DNA of 64,000 nt from Nocardioides sp. Root190 (GTDB lineage: Bacteria > Actinomycetota > Actinomycetes > Propionibacteriales > Nocardioidaceae): assembly GCF_001428565.1 (NCBI RefSeq), contig NZ_LMIA01000001.1, positions 457,612-521,611 on the forward strand, in the 5' to 3' direction. Positions 31,892 through 40,059 of the stretch are shown here, piece by piece. The notes below the pieces were generated by a model that worked only from the letters and a program-made list of their open reading frames with translations, was not told the origin of the DNA and made no database searches. The position numbers were made by a program, and so were the translations under genes. The number at the start of each line of letters is the position of its first letter. The first letter of the stretch is position 1.

Positions 31892-34320
31892 TGCGCACGG
31901 TCCTGCTCGCTTCCCTGCGCACCCACACCCGCCGGTACGGCGCCGCGCTGCTCGCGATCGTCGTCGGAGTGGTGTTCATCGTGGTCACCGCCGCGCTCTC
32001 CTCCGCCGTCCGCACCGGCCTGACGGCCGGGCTCTCCGCTCCGTACGACGGCGCGGACGCCGTGCTCGACCAGCCGTCGACCGAGGACGCCGTCCGGCTG
32101 GTGGCCTCGGCGCCCGCGGCGGACGCCGACGCCTGGTTGGTCGGCTGGACCCTCCAGCAGGTGGCCCACGACGGTCGAGTGGTCCGCTCCAGCACCGACA
32201 TCGGCCAGGTACCGGACCGGCCGGACCACCAGTGGCAGGAGCTCGAGGAGGGTCGGTTCCCCGCGGCGGCGGGCGAGGCCCTGGTCGACGTCAATGCCGC
32301 CAAGGTCGCGAAGCTCGAGGTGGGCGACACGCTCCGGATCGGGTCCGGCCCCGCCGGCCTCGACGTCGAGGTGGTCGGCCTGGCCGACTCCCCCTCGGCG
32401 TTCTCCGTGGCGTCGGTCTACCTGTTGTGGTCGGACCTGTCCCGGTGGGCCGACAGCCTCTACGTCAGCAGCGTCGCCTGGGCCGGTCCCGGCGGTGGCG
32501 GTGAAGCGGCGACCGCGATCCGCGAGGTGGTCCCCGCCGCAGAGGTCCTGTCCGTCGACCGCTTCGTCCAGCGCGTCCAGACCGAGGTCAACCAGGGGGT
32601 CGACGTGGTGGCGATCATCGTGCTCGTCTTCGCCGCGATCGCCCTGCTCGTTGCCGTCCTGGTCATCAACAACACGTTCACGATCCTGTTCGCCCAGCGC
32701 TCCCGCGACTTCGCGCTGCTGCGCTGCGTCGGCGCGACCCGGCGCCAGGTCGTGCGCTCGGTCCGGGCCGAGTCGCTGGTCCTGGGTGTGCTCGCCAGCG
32801 TGATCGGCGTGGCCGGCGGACTCGGTCTCGGCCACGGGCTGGTCGCCCTCATCCGCTCGCAGTGGCCCGGGGCCCGACTGGGCGAGGCGTCGGTCAGCGC
32901 CGGCTGGATCCTCGCCGCCACCGCCGTGGGGCTCGGGGTGACGATGGTCGCGGCGTGGCTGCCCACCCGCCGCGTCCTGGCGGTCAGCCCGCTGGCGGCG
33001 CTCCGCCCCGACGACAGCACGCAGGTCCGTACCCGCACCGGTCGTGTGCGGATCGCGCTCGGCGCAGCCATGGTCCTGGCCGGGGCAGCCGGTCTGGCGG
33101 TGGCGATCGCGACGGCCGCCCCACCGGCCCTGGTGGCCGGCGGGGCCACCGCCTTCGTGGGCGTCCTCCTGCTGGGACCCGTGCTCGTGCCCGCGATGAT
33201 CCGGTCGGCGGGGCGGGTCGCGGCCCGGGCACTCGGCCCGGCCGGGCGCCTCGCAGCGGGCAACGCCGTGCGCAACCCGCGTCGTACGGCCGCGACGGCG
33301 GCGTCCCTGCTGATCGGCGTCACCCTCACCACCGCCGTCCTGACCGGCATGGCGAGCTCCCGGACCGCGCTGAGCGCCGAGATGGACGAGCAGCACCCGA
33401 TCGACATCGCCCTCACGGGCGCGGACACGATCCCGGCCGATGCGGTCGAGCGGATCGCCGCCGTCGACGGTGTCGACGGCACGACGACCGTCATCGGGGC
33501 GTCGGCCGAGGTGAGCGGGCTCGACCCGATCCCCGTGATCGCCGCACCGGGCGAGGCCGCCGACGGCGTCGTGCACTCCCCGCTGCCAGCGCCCGGCCGC
33601 CGCCAGGTGCTCCTCCCGTGGGACGTCCTCGGCGACGGGGTCGAGGTCGGCGACATGGTGACGGTGACGGTGGGCGAGCGCCGCGTGCGGCTCCGGGTCG
33701 CCGGGGGCGAGGGCTGGGGCACGGCGGCGCTGGTCAGCAACGCCACGCTCGAGCGGCTCGCACCCACCGCGCGGGTCCAGGCCGTCTGGGTGCGTGCCGA
33801 GGAGGGCGCGGATGCCGAGGACCTCGCCGGGTCGCTCGAGGCGATCGCCGTCCCCCTCGACGCCGGCCTCGAGAACGGTCTCGCCCGGCGGTCGTACGTC
33901 GACCAGCAGCTCGACGTCCTCACCGGCGGTGTCGTGGGCCTGCTCGCGATCTCCGTGGTGATCGCGCTGGTCGGCATCGCGAACACCCTCGGACTGTCGG
34001 TGCTCGAGCGCGGTCGCGAGCACGCCCTGCTGCGCGCCCTGGGCCTCACCCGCCGTCAGCTGCGGCGGATGCTCGCCACCGAGGCGGTACTGCTCGCCGG
34101 GGTCGCCACGGTCGTGGGGACCGGGCTGGGCACGGTGTTCGCCTGGGCCGGGGTCCAGGCGCTGGTCGTCCCCGCGATCGACGGTGCCGGGCTCGTCCTG
34201 CCCTGGGCACAGCTGGGCCTGGTGGTCGTGGCGGCCGCCGCGGCCGGCCTGGTGGCCGCCGTACTGCCGGCCCGGCGCGCCTCACGGATCGCTCCCGCCG
34301 CGGGCCTCGCCGTGGAGTGA
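31891..34320 (+). CDS. FtsX-like ABC transporter permease (MacB family, two FtsX units)
   Basis: An 809-residue permease. The N-terminal helix (about 15-37) is followed by an extracellular MacB-type domain, and the first FtsX unit has three helices (about 240-370). Another extracellular domain follows a helix pair (about 385-430), and the second FtsX unit is at the C-terminus (about 685-805). The duplicated FtsX layout is the typical actinobacterial form of these exporters. Together with the ATPase it forms the complex predicted to answer to the upstream two-component system. Substrate unknown. Confidence 0.9.
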   Translation: MRTVLLASLRTHTRRYGAALLAIVVGVVFIVVTAALSSAVRTGLTAGLSAPYDGADAVLDQPSTEDAVRLVASAPAADADAWLVGWTLQQVAHDGRVVRSSTDIGQVPDRPDHQWQELEEGRFPAAAGEALVDVNAAKVAKLEVGDTLRIGSGPAGLDVEVVGLADSPSAFSVASVYLLWSDLSRWADSLYVSSVAWAGPGGGGEAATAIREVVPAAEVLSVDRFVQRVQTEVNQGVDVVAIIVLVFAAIALLVAVLVINNTFTILFAQRSRDFALLRCVGATRRQVVRSVRAESLVLGVLASVIGVAGGLGLGHGLVALIRSQWPGARLGEASVSAGWILAATAVGLGVTMVAAWLPTRRVLAVSPLAALRPDDSTQVRTRTGRVRIALGAAMVLAGAAGLAVAIATAAPPALVAGGATAFVGVLLLGPVLVPAMIRSAGRVAARALGPAGRLAAGNAVRNPRRTAATAASLLIGVTLTTAVLTGMASSRTALSAEMDEQHPIDIALTGADTIPADAVERIAAVDGVDGTTTVIGASAEVSGLDPIPVIAAPGEAADGVVHSPLPAPGRRQVLLPWDVLGDGVEVGDMVTVTVGERRVRLRVAGGEGWGTAALVSNATLERLAPTARVQAVWVRAEEGADAEDLAGSLEAIAVPLDAGLENGLARRSYVDQQLDVLTGGVVGLLAISVVIALVGIANTLGLSVLERGREHALLRALGLTRRQLRRMLATEAVLLAGVATVVGTGLGTVFAWAGVQALVVPAIDGAGLVLPWAQLGLVVVAAAAAGLVAAVLPARRASRIAPAAGLAVE

Positions 34321-34346
34321 AGGGCGCGGCGTCCCCGGTCGCTCGC

Positions 34347-34352
34347 TACGCT
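34347..34352 (+). promoter_or_regulatory. -10 element TACGCT, leaderless promoter of ArsA-like gene 1
   Basis: TACGCT ends 6 bases before GTG 34359, within the 38-base gap after the permease gene. Confidence 0.5.
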
Positions 34353-34358
34353 GCCCCG

Positions 34359-35357
34359 GTGAGCGACTGGGGGAAGGTCCGTCTGCACGTGGTCACCGGC
34401 AAGGGTGGCACGGGCAAGTCGACCGTGGCGTCCGCGCTGGCGCTCGCGCTCGCGACGAAGGGCAAGCACGTCCTGCTCTGCGAGGTCGAGGGCCGCCAGG
34501 GCATCGCCCGGATGTTCGACGTCGACCCGCTCCCCTACCAGGAGCGGCGCCTCACGACCGGGCTGCCCGACGCGGACGGCGGTCGCGGCATCGTGCACGC
34601 GCTGCACGTCGATGCCGAGTCCGCGCTGCTCGAGTACCTCTCGATGTACTACCGCCTCGGCCGCGCCGGTCGCGCGCTCGACAAGTTCGGCGTGATCGAG
34701 TTCGCCACCACCATCGCGCCGGGCGTGCGCGACGTGCTCCTGACCGGCAAGGTCTACGAGGCCGTCCAGCGCAACGCCCGCAACAAGGGCGCCATCGAGT
34801 ACGACGCGGTCGTGCTCGACGCCCCGCCGACCGGACGGATCACCCAGTTCCTCAACGTGAGCAACGAGCTCGCCGGGCTGGCCAAGGTCGGGCCCATCAA
34901 GTCGCAGTCCGACACGATGATGACCCTCTTCCGCTCCCCCAGGACCGCCGTCCACCTCGTCACGGTCCTCGAGGAGATGCCCGTGCAGGAGACGGCGGAC
35001 GGGATCGCCGACCTGCGCTCGGTCCAGCTGCCCGTCGGCGGGATCGTGGTCAACCAGGTCCGCCCCCAGGACCTCTCGGCCGCCGACCTGGCCGCAGCCC
35101 GGTCCGGCGAGCTGGACCGCGCCGCCCTCGAGGACGACCTGCGGGCCGGTGGCATCGAGGTCGTGCCGGACCTGGTGGACGGACTGCTCTCCGAGGCCGC
35201 CGACCACGCCGAGCGGCGTGCACTCGAGGACTCCCAGCGCACCCTCGTCGCCAAGATGGATGTCCCCTCCTACGAGCTGCCGCGGATCGCCGGCGGCATC
35301 GACATCGGCGGGCTCTATGAGCTCGCCGGACTCCTCCGAGCCCAAGGGATGGCGTAG
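34359..35357 (+). CDS. ArsA/Get3-like ATPase 1 (Rv3679-like)
   Basis: A 332-residue P-loop ATPase of the ArsA/Get3 deviant Walker A group. GKGGTGKST (about residues 12-20) keeps the signature Lys that reaches across the dimer. AVVLDAPPTGR gives the switch II/Walker B region. No CxxC zinc motif or arsenite Cys triad was seen, so arsenite efflux is unlikely; no arsB is nearby. Rv3679/Rv3680 in mycobacteria form a complex resembling Get3, and the gene pair with whiB and ponA2 matches that order. Confidence 0.88.
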   Translation: MSDWGKVRLHVVTGKGGTGKSTVASALALALATKGKHVLLCEVEGRQGIARMFDVDPLPYQERRLTTGLPDADGGRGIVHALHVDAESALLEYLSMYYRLGRAGRALDKFGVIEFATTIAPGVRDVLLTGKVYEAVQRNARNKGAIEYDAVVLDAPPTGRITQFLNVSNELAGLAKVGPIKSQSDTMMTLFRSPRTAVHLVTVLEEMPVQETADGIADLRSVQLPVGGIVVNQVRPQDLSAADLAAARSGELDRAALEDDLRAGGIEVVPDLVDGLLSEAADHAERRALEDSQRTLVAKMDVPSYELPRIAGGIDIGGLYELAGLLRAQGMA

Positions 35358-35359
35358 CA

Positions 35360-36541
35360 GTGGCCAGGAGCAGCACCCAGCGCCCGACCCGGGTCGGTCC
35401 GACGACCACCACGCAGTCCGGGCCGCTCGACATCGACGCCCTGCTCGACGACCCGACGACCGGGATCATCGTGTGCTGCGGCTCCGGCGGCGTCGGCAAG
35501 ACCACCACCAGCGCCGCGCTGGCCCTGCGCGCCGCCGAGCGAGGCCGCAAGGTCGTCGTGCTGACCATCGACCCGGCCCGGCGCCTCGCGCAGTCGATGG
35601 GCATCGAGGCGCTGGACAACACCCCGCGCCCGGTCACCGGCGTGGACGGCACCGGCACCCTCGACGCGATGATGCTCGACATGAAGCGCACCTTCGACGA
35701 GGTGGTCATGGCCCAGGCGAGCCCGGAGAAGGCGCAGCAGATCCTCGCCAACCCGTTCTACATCGCCCTGTCGAGTTCGTTCGCGGGCACGCAGGAGTAC
35801 ATGGCGATGGAGAAGCTCGGCCAGCTCCACCGCGAGTCGCAGGCCGCCGGCACCTACGACCTGATCGTCGTGGACACCCCGCCGTCCCGCTCGGCACTCG
35901 ACTTCCTCGATGCCCCCGAGCGCCTCTCCAGCTTTCTCGACGGCAGGTTCATCCGACTGATGATGGCGCCGGCCAGGGGCCCGGCGAAGCTGATGTCGGC
36001 CGGGTTCAGCCTCATCGTGAACGCGATGACCAAGATCCTGGGCGCGCAGTTCCTCAAGGACCTGCAGACGTTCGTCACCGCCCTCGACACCGTCTTCGGC
36101 GGGTTCCGGCAGCGGGCGCAGCAGACCTACTCGCTGCTCCAGGCCGACGGGACGGCGTTCCTCGTCGTGGCAGCACCCGAGCCCGACGCCATGCGCGAGG
36201 CGGAGTACTTCGTCGAGCGGCTCAGCGAGGACGGCATGCCGCTGGCCGGCCTGGTCGTCAACCGGGCCAGTCCCTCGCCCTCGGGTGCCCTGTCGGCCGA
36301 GGAGGCCACGACCGCGGCCGAGCGACTGCGCACCCAGGACGCCACCTCGGTGGCAGCGAGCCTGCTGCGTCTGCACGCCGACCGGGTGCGGATGGTCGAG
36401 CGCGAGGGCCTGTTGCGTCAGCGGTTCTCGACCGCGCACCCGCAGGTGTCGACGGCCGTCGTCCCGGCGCTCGCCGGCGACGTGCACGACCTCGACGGCC
36501 TGCGCCGGGTCGGCGAACTGCTCGCCGGCGGCGGCGCGTAG
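35360..36541 (+). CDS. ArsA/Get3-like ATPase 2 (Rv3680-like)
   Basis: A 393-residue partner of the preceding ATPase, starting 2 bases after its stop. The P-loop is CGSGGVGKTT (about residues 39-48): the signature Lys of deviant Walker A ATPases is replaced by Ser. LIVVDTPPSRSALDFLDAP is the switch II region, and a helical, hydrophobic segment (about 195-225) may cover a client groove. The asymmetry with the first ATPase suggests a functional heterodimer. Cellular clients are unknown. Confidence 0.87.
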   Translation: MARSSTQRPTRVGPTTTTQSGPLDIDALLDDPTTGIIVCCGSGGVGKTTTSAALALRAAERGRKVVVLTIDPARRLAQSMGIEALDNTPRPVTGVDGTGTLDAMMLDMKRTFDEVVMAQASPEKAQQILANPFYIALSSSFAGTQEYMAMEKLGQLHRESQAAGTYDLIVVDTPPSRSALDFLDAPERLSSFLDGRFIRLMMAPARGPAKLMSAGFSLIVNAMTKILGAQFLKDLQTFVTALDTVFGGFRQRAQQTYSLLQADGTAFLVVAAPEPDAMREAEYFVERLSEDGMPLAGLVVNRASPSPSGALSAEEATTAAERLRTQDATSVAASLLRLHADRVRMVEREGLLRQRFSTAHPQVSTAVVPALAGDVHDLDGLRRVGELLAGGGA

Positions 36542-36564
36542 CAGCGACCGCCGTCAACTGGCGT

Positions 36565-36593
36565 GCCGGTCTGCTCGTACGTCGCAGACCGGC
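36565..36593. terminator. hairpin between convergent ArsA-like gene 2 and whiB
   Basis: GCCGGTCTGC (36565-36574) and GCAGACCGGC (36584-36593) are perfect 10-bp arms around a 9-base loop. It is followed by two 11-bp direct repeats GATCAGCCGTC at 36601-36622 that abut the whiB stop. Likely bidirectional terminator. Confidence 0.7.
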
Positions 36594-36624
36594 CGGCCGT
36601 GATCAGCCGTCGATCAGCCGTCGA

Positions 36625-36906
36625 TCAGATCGCCGGAACGCCTTCGCGGTCGCGCGCGTCCTTGAGGACCTTGCGCCACGAGGCACTCGGGCGGCGACGC
36701 AGGAGAGCACGACGCTCCCGCTCCGTCATTCCGCCCCAGACACCCCACTCGATCTGGTTGTCCAGTGCCTCGGCGAGGCACTCGGTGCGAACGGCGCAAC
36801 CAGAACAGACCTGCTTGGCCTTGTTCTGCTCGGCGCCCCTCACGAAGAGCTGGTCCGGCTGCTCGTCCCGGCAGGCGGCACGAGGCGCCCAGTCGTCAAC
36901 CCACAT
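36625..36906 (-). CDS. WhiB-family iron-sulfur transcription factor
   Basis: A 93-residue WhiB protein with four cluster cysteines (Cys12, Cys34, Cys37, Cys43), the GVWGG turn (55-59) and a basic C-terminus (RRALLRRRP). It binds a 4Fe-4S cluster and regulates genes in response to redox or NO, usually with sigma factor partners. The ATG 36906 has AAGGGGA upstream. By position it corresponds to whiB4 (Rv3681c), but which WhiB subclass it belongs to by sequence was not tested. It is divergent from ponA2. Confidence 0.9.
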   Translation of the reverse strand: MWVDDWAPRAACRDEQPDQLFVRGAEQNKAKQVCSGCAVRTECLAEALDNQIEWGVWGGMTERERRALLRRRPSASWRKVLKDARDREGVPAI

Positions 36907-37022
36907 ATTTGTCCCCTTGTGGTTCCCACACCGGAAAGCCAGCACCCCCACAGCGCTCGGTCTTTCCGTCGTGACCAAAGTAAAGGAAGCAGGCGAGCCT
37001 GACCACCGCTCGTTGGGCCCAG

Positions 37023-37050
37023 CCTGTCTAGTCACATCTGACTAGACAGG
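37023..37050. promoter_or_regulatory. 28-bp dyad in whiB/ponA2 divergent region
   Basis: CCTGTCTAGTCA and TGACTAGACAGG (12-bp perfect arms, 4-base spacer CATC). It lies 116 bases from the whiB start and 95 from the ponA2 start. A possible whiB -10 TACTTT reads on the minus strand near 36980. The location between divergent promoters argues for an operator rather than a terminator. Confidence 0.55.
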
Positions 37051-37132
37051 TTCGGGGCCCGGGCGCTGCACCCCCGCTCCCGATCGCCCGTCGGTGCCGT
37101 GCGACGACTCGGACGCGCACAGGTGGGTCCCG

Positions 37133-37138
37133 TACTCT
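37133..37138 (+). promoter_or_regulatory. -10 element TACTCT, leaderless ponA2 promoter
   Basis: TACTCT ends 7 bases before ATG 37146. Confidence 0.5.
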
Positions 37139-37145
37139 GGCGACC

Positions 37146-39488
37146 ATGTCCCGCACCCGGTTCGACGGCCTGCCGCCCGGCAAGGTCGTTTCCCACCTCG
37201 GCGTGATGCTGCTGGTCTCCGTCGTCCTCGGCGTCGTCGTCTCCGGCCTCGCGATCCCCTTCGCCGGTGTTCTCGGCTTCTCGGCCCGCAACGTCGCCGA
37301 CACCGTCGACGAGCTGCCCCAGGAGCTCGAGACCGAGCAGCTGCCGCAGCGCACCGAGATCCAGGACAAGGCGGGGCGGACCATCGCCACGTTGTACGAC
37401 CAGAACCGCGTCAACGTCCCGCTGCGCCAGATCTCGCGCACGATGGTCGAGTCGATCGTCGCCATCGAGGACTACCGCTTCTACCAGCACGGCGCGCTGG
37501 ACCTGAAGGGCACCGTGCGGGCGCTCTTCACCAACCAGGCCGCCGGCGGCGTGACCCAGGGTGGATCCTCGATCACCCAGCAGCTCGTCAAGCTGACCCT
37601 GCTCAACCAGGCCGACACCGACGAGGAGCGCAAGGCCGCGACGGACGACACCTACGGGCGCAAGCTCAAGGAGCTCCGCTACGCCATCGCCCTCGAGAAG
37701 CGCCACACCAAGGACTGGATCCTCGAGCGCTACCTCAACACCGCCTACTTCGGTGACGGCGCGTACGGCGTCCAGGCGGCCGCCCAGCACTACTTCAGCA
37801 CCAACGCCAAGGACCTCAACCTGCGTCAGGCGGCGCTGCTGGCAGGCCTGGTCCAGAGCCCCGAGGCCTACAACCCGACCCGCCATGCTGCCCAGGCCAA
37901 GGTGCGCCGCGACGTCGTGCTCGACCGGATGGCGGGGCTCAGCGTGATCACGCAGGCCCAGGCTGACGAGGCGTCGGAGATGAAGCTCGGCCTGAAGGTC
38001 CAGGAGCAGCCCAACGGCTGCGTGAACTCCAACGCCCAGTTCTTCTGCGACTACGTCGTGCGCTGGCTCAAGACCGACCCGGCCCTCGGCGAGACGCCCG
38101 AGGAGCGCGAGGCGCTGATCTTCAACGGCGGCCTGACCATCCGCACGACCATCGACATGGGCTTCCAGCGGGCGGCCAACGAGTCCGTGCGCAGGCACGT
38201 CTACAAGGACGACCTCGCGGTCGGTGCCCTGGCCCTCGTCGAGCCACGGACGGGCAACGTCCGGGCACTGGCCCAGTCGCGGCCGATGGGCAAGAAGAAG
38301 GGGCAGACCTTCCTCAACTACACGGTGCCGAAGGCCTACGGCGACGCCAACGGCTTCCAGCCCGGCTCGACGTTCAAGGCCTTCGTCCTCGCGGCAGCCA
38401 TCAAGCAGGGCGTCCCGCTGACCCGCACCTTCCCCGCGCCCAACCCGGGCCGGTTCACGCTGAGCGAGTTCGAGACCTGCGACGGCAACTACCAGAGCAG
38501 CGGCACCTGGGAGCCCGGCAACTCGACCAGCTCCTCCCGCAACCCGAACCTCTACGAGGGCACCCGCAACTCGGTCAACACCTTCTTCGTGAACCTCGAG
38601 CTCGAGACCGGGATCTGCGAGCCGTGGACGCTCGCCCGTGACATGGGCATCGACCTCGACGAGAGCGCACAGATCCCCTCCTTCACCCTCGGCGTGGCCA
38701 ACGTGAGCCCGCTCGACATGGCGCAGGCCTACGCCACCTTCGCCGGCCGCGGCCTGCACTGCGACGCCCGCCCGGTGACGCAGATCCAGGACGTCGACGG
38801 CAACGTGCTCAAGAAGTACGACAAGTCGTGCAAGCAGGTGCTGAGCGGCCCCGTCGCCGACGCCGTCAACGACGTGCTGCGCGGGGTGATCAACGGCGGC
38901 TTCGCCTCGGCCCTCAACCCGGGCCAGCCCGCGGCCGGCAAGACCGGGACGACCAACGACAACCTCTCGGTGTGGTTCGCCGGCTACACGCCGACGCTGG
39001 CCGGAGCGGCCACCGTCGCCGGGGTCAAGGCCAACGGCAACCAGGACACCCTCGACTTCAAGTCCATCGGCGGCTACGTCCGCGGCTCGACCTCCGGCTC
39101 GACGACTGCAGGTCCGATCTGGGGCGACACCTTCAAGGCGATCGCACAGTGGCTACCCGACGACGACTTCGTGCGTCCCTCCTCCACCGACATCCAGGGT
39201 CTGCTGATCCCGGTCCCGTCGGTGGGCGGCCTGGCCTACGAGGAGGCCAAGGACCGGATCGAGGCGGCCGGCTTCACCGCGGTACGCGGTTCGAGCCGGG
39301 CCTCACGGGTCAGGCGCGGCCTGGTCGCCTACGCCTTCCCCAGCGACTCCGCCGGAGCCGGGGACACGATCACGCTCTACATCTCGAGCGGACCCCGCAA
39401 GCGCAACAACAACAACGATGACGACGACCGCCCCGGCAACAGCGGGGACAACGGCGACGGCAACAACGGACGCGGCAACGACGACTGA
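37146..39488 (+). CDS. ponA2: bifunctional penicillin-binding protein (class A PBP) with PASTA domain
   Basis: Peptidoglycan polymerase of 780 aa. Membrane anchor at about 17-45, then a glycosyltransferase domain with catalytic Glu108 (IEDYRFYQHGALD) and the QGGSSITQQLVK motif. The transpeptidase domain has SxxK S408-T-F-K411, SxN S476-V-N478 and K599-T-G-T602. A single PASTA-like domain (about 695-760) follows, then an Asn/Asp/Gly-rich tail encoded by AAC/GAC runs. The gene order with whiB and a metallophosphoesterase matches ponA2 (Rv3682). It builds cell wall and is linked to stress survival in mycobacteria. Confidence 0.94.
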   Translation: MSRTRFDGLPPGKVVSHLGVMLLVSVVLGVVVSGLAIPFAGVLGFSARNVADTVDELPQELETEQLPQRTEIQDKAGRTIATLYDQNRVNVPLRQISRTMVESIVAIEDYRFYQHGALDLKGTVRALFTNQAAGGVTQGGSSITQQLVKLTLLNQADTDEERKAATDDTYGRKLKELRYAIALEKRHTKDWILERYLNTAYFGDGAYGVQAAAQHYFSTNAKDLNLRQAALLAGLVQSPEAYNPTRHAAQAKVRRDVVLDRMAGLSVITQAQADEASEMKLGLKVQEQPNGCVNSNAQFFCDYVVRWLKTDPALGETPEEREALIFNGGLTIRTTIDMGFQRAANESVRRHVYKDDLAVGALALVEPRTGNVRALAQSRPMGKKKGQTFLNYTVPKAYGDANGFQPGSTFKAFVLAAAIKQGVPLTRTFPAPNPGRFTLSEFETCDGNYQSSGTWEPGNSTSSSRNPNLYEGTRNSVNTFFVNLELETGICEPWTLARDMGIDLDESAQIPSFTLGVANVSPLDMAQAYATFAGRGLHCDARPVTQIQDVDGNVLKKYDKSCKQVLSGPVADAVNDVLRGVINGGFASALNPGQPAAGKTGTTNDNLSVWFAGYTPTLAGAATVAGVKANGNQDTLDFKSIGGYVRGSTSGSTTAGPIWGDTFKAIAQWLPDDDFVRPSSTDIQGLLIPVPSVGGLAYEEAKDRIEAAGFTAVRGSSRASRVRRGLVAYAFPSDSAGAGDTITLYISSGPRKRNNNNDDDDRPGNSGDNGDGNNGRGNDD

Positions 39489-39493
39489 CCACC

Positions 39494-39553
39494 ACCTCGG
39501 GTCGTGTGCCTGAGACCCCGCGATTCCCGGCTCTCAGGCACACGACCCGAGGT
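39494..39553. terminator. perfect 22-bp-arm hairpin between convergent ponA2 and yqeY genes
   Basis: Arms 39494-39515 and 39532-39553 are perfectly complementary (core CGGGTCGTGTGCCTGAGA) around a 16-base loop. It begins 5 bases after the ponA2 stop and ends 10 bases before that of the yqeY-like gene. A bidirectional terminator is the simplest reading. Confidence 0.72.
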
Positions 39554-39563
39554 CGTGACGATC

Positions 39564-40022
39564 TCAGCCGAGCTGGCGGCGTACCTCGGCCGCCACGGCG
39601 GCACCGTCGGCACGACCCTTCACCTGCGGCGTGACGATGCCCATCACCTGGCCCATCGCCTTGGGACCGGAGCCGGCGGCACCGAGCTTCTCGACCGCTG
39701 CGGCGACGACCGCGGCGATCTCCTCCGGGCCGAGCTGCTCGGGCAGGTAGTCCTGCAGCACAGCGGTCTCCGCACGCTCCTTGGCGGCCTGCTCCGGCCG
39801 TCCGCCCTCCTCGAAGGCCACGGCCGCCTCGCGCCGCTTCTTGGCCTCGCTGGAGAGCACGGTGAGCACCTCGTCGTCGGTCAGCTCCTTGGCGGTCTTG
39901 CCGGCCACCTCCGCGTTCGTGACGGCGGTGAGGACCATCCGCAGGGTCGAGGAGCGGATGTCGTCACGCGCCTTGATCGCGGTGGTCAGGTCCGTGCGGA
40001 GGCGCTCCTTGAGGGTGCTCAT
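39564..40022 (-). CDS. GatB/YqeY domain protein
   Basis: A 152-residue YqeY-like protein, related to the C-terminal helical domain of GatB that binds tRNA. Landmarks: LKERLRTDLTTAIKARDD, LRMVLTAVTNAEV, AVLQDYLPEQLGPEEI and GPKAMGQVMGIVTPQVKGRA. Start ATG 40022 is divergent from the metallophosphoesterase gene 37 bases away. Family role is uncertain; it is often suggested to affect tRNA amidotransfer or proteolysis. Confidence 0.9.
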   Translation of the reverse strand: MSTLKERLRTDLTTAIKARDDIRSSTLRMVLTAVTNAEVAGKTAKELTDDEVLTVLSSEAKKRREAAVAFEEGGRPEQAAKERAETAVLQDYLPEQLGPEEIAAVVAAAVEKLGAAGSGPKAMGQVMGIVTPQVKGRADGAAVAAEVRRQLG

Positions 40023-40059
40023 GTCCCCGATTGTGCCTGCCGTGTGTGAGGGTTGCCGA

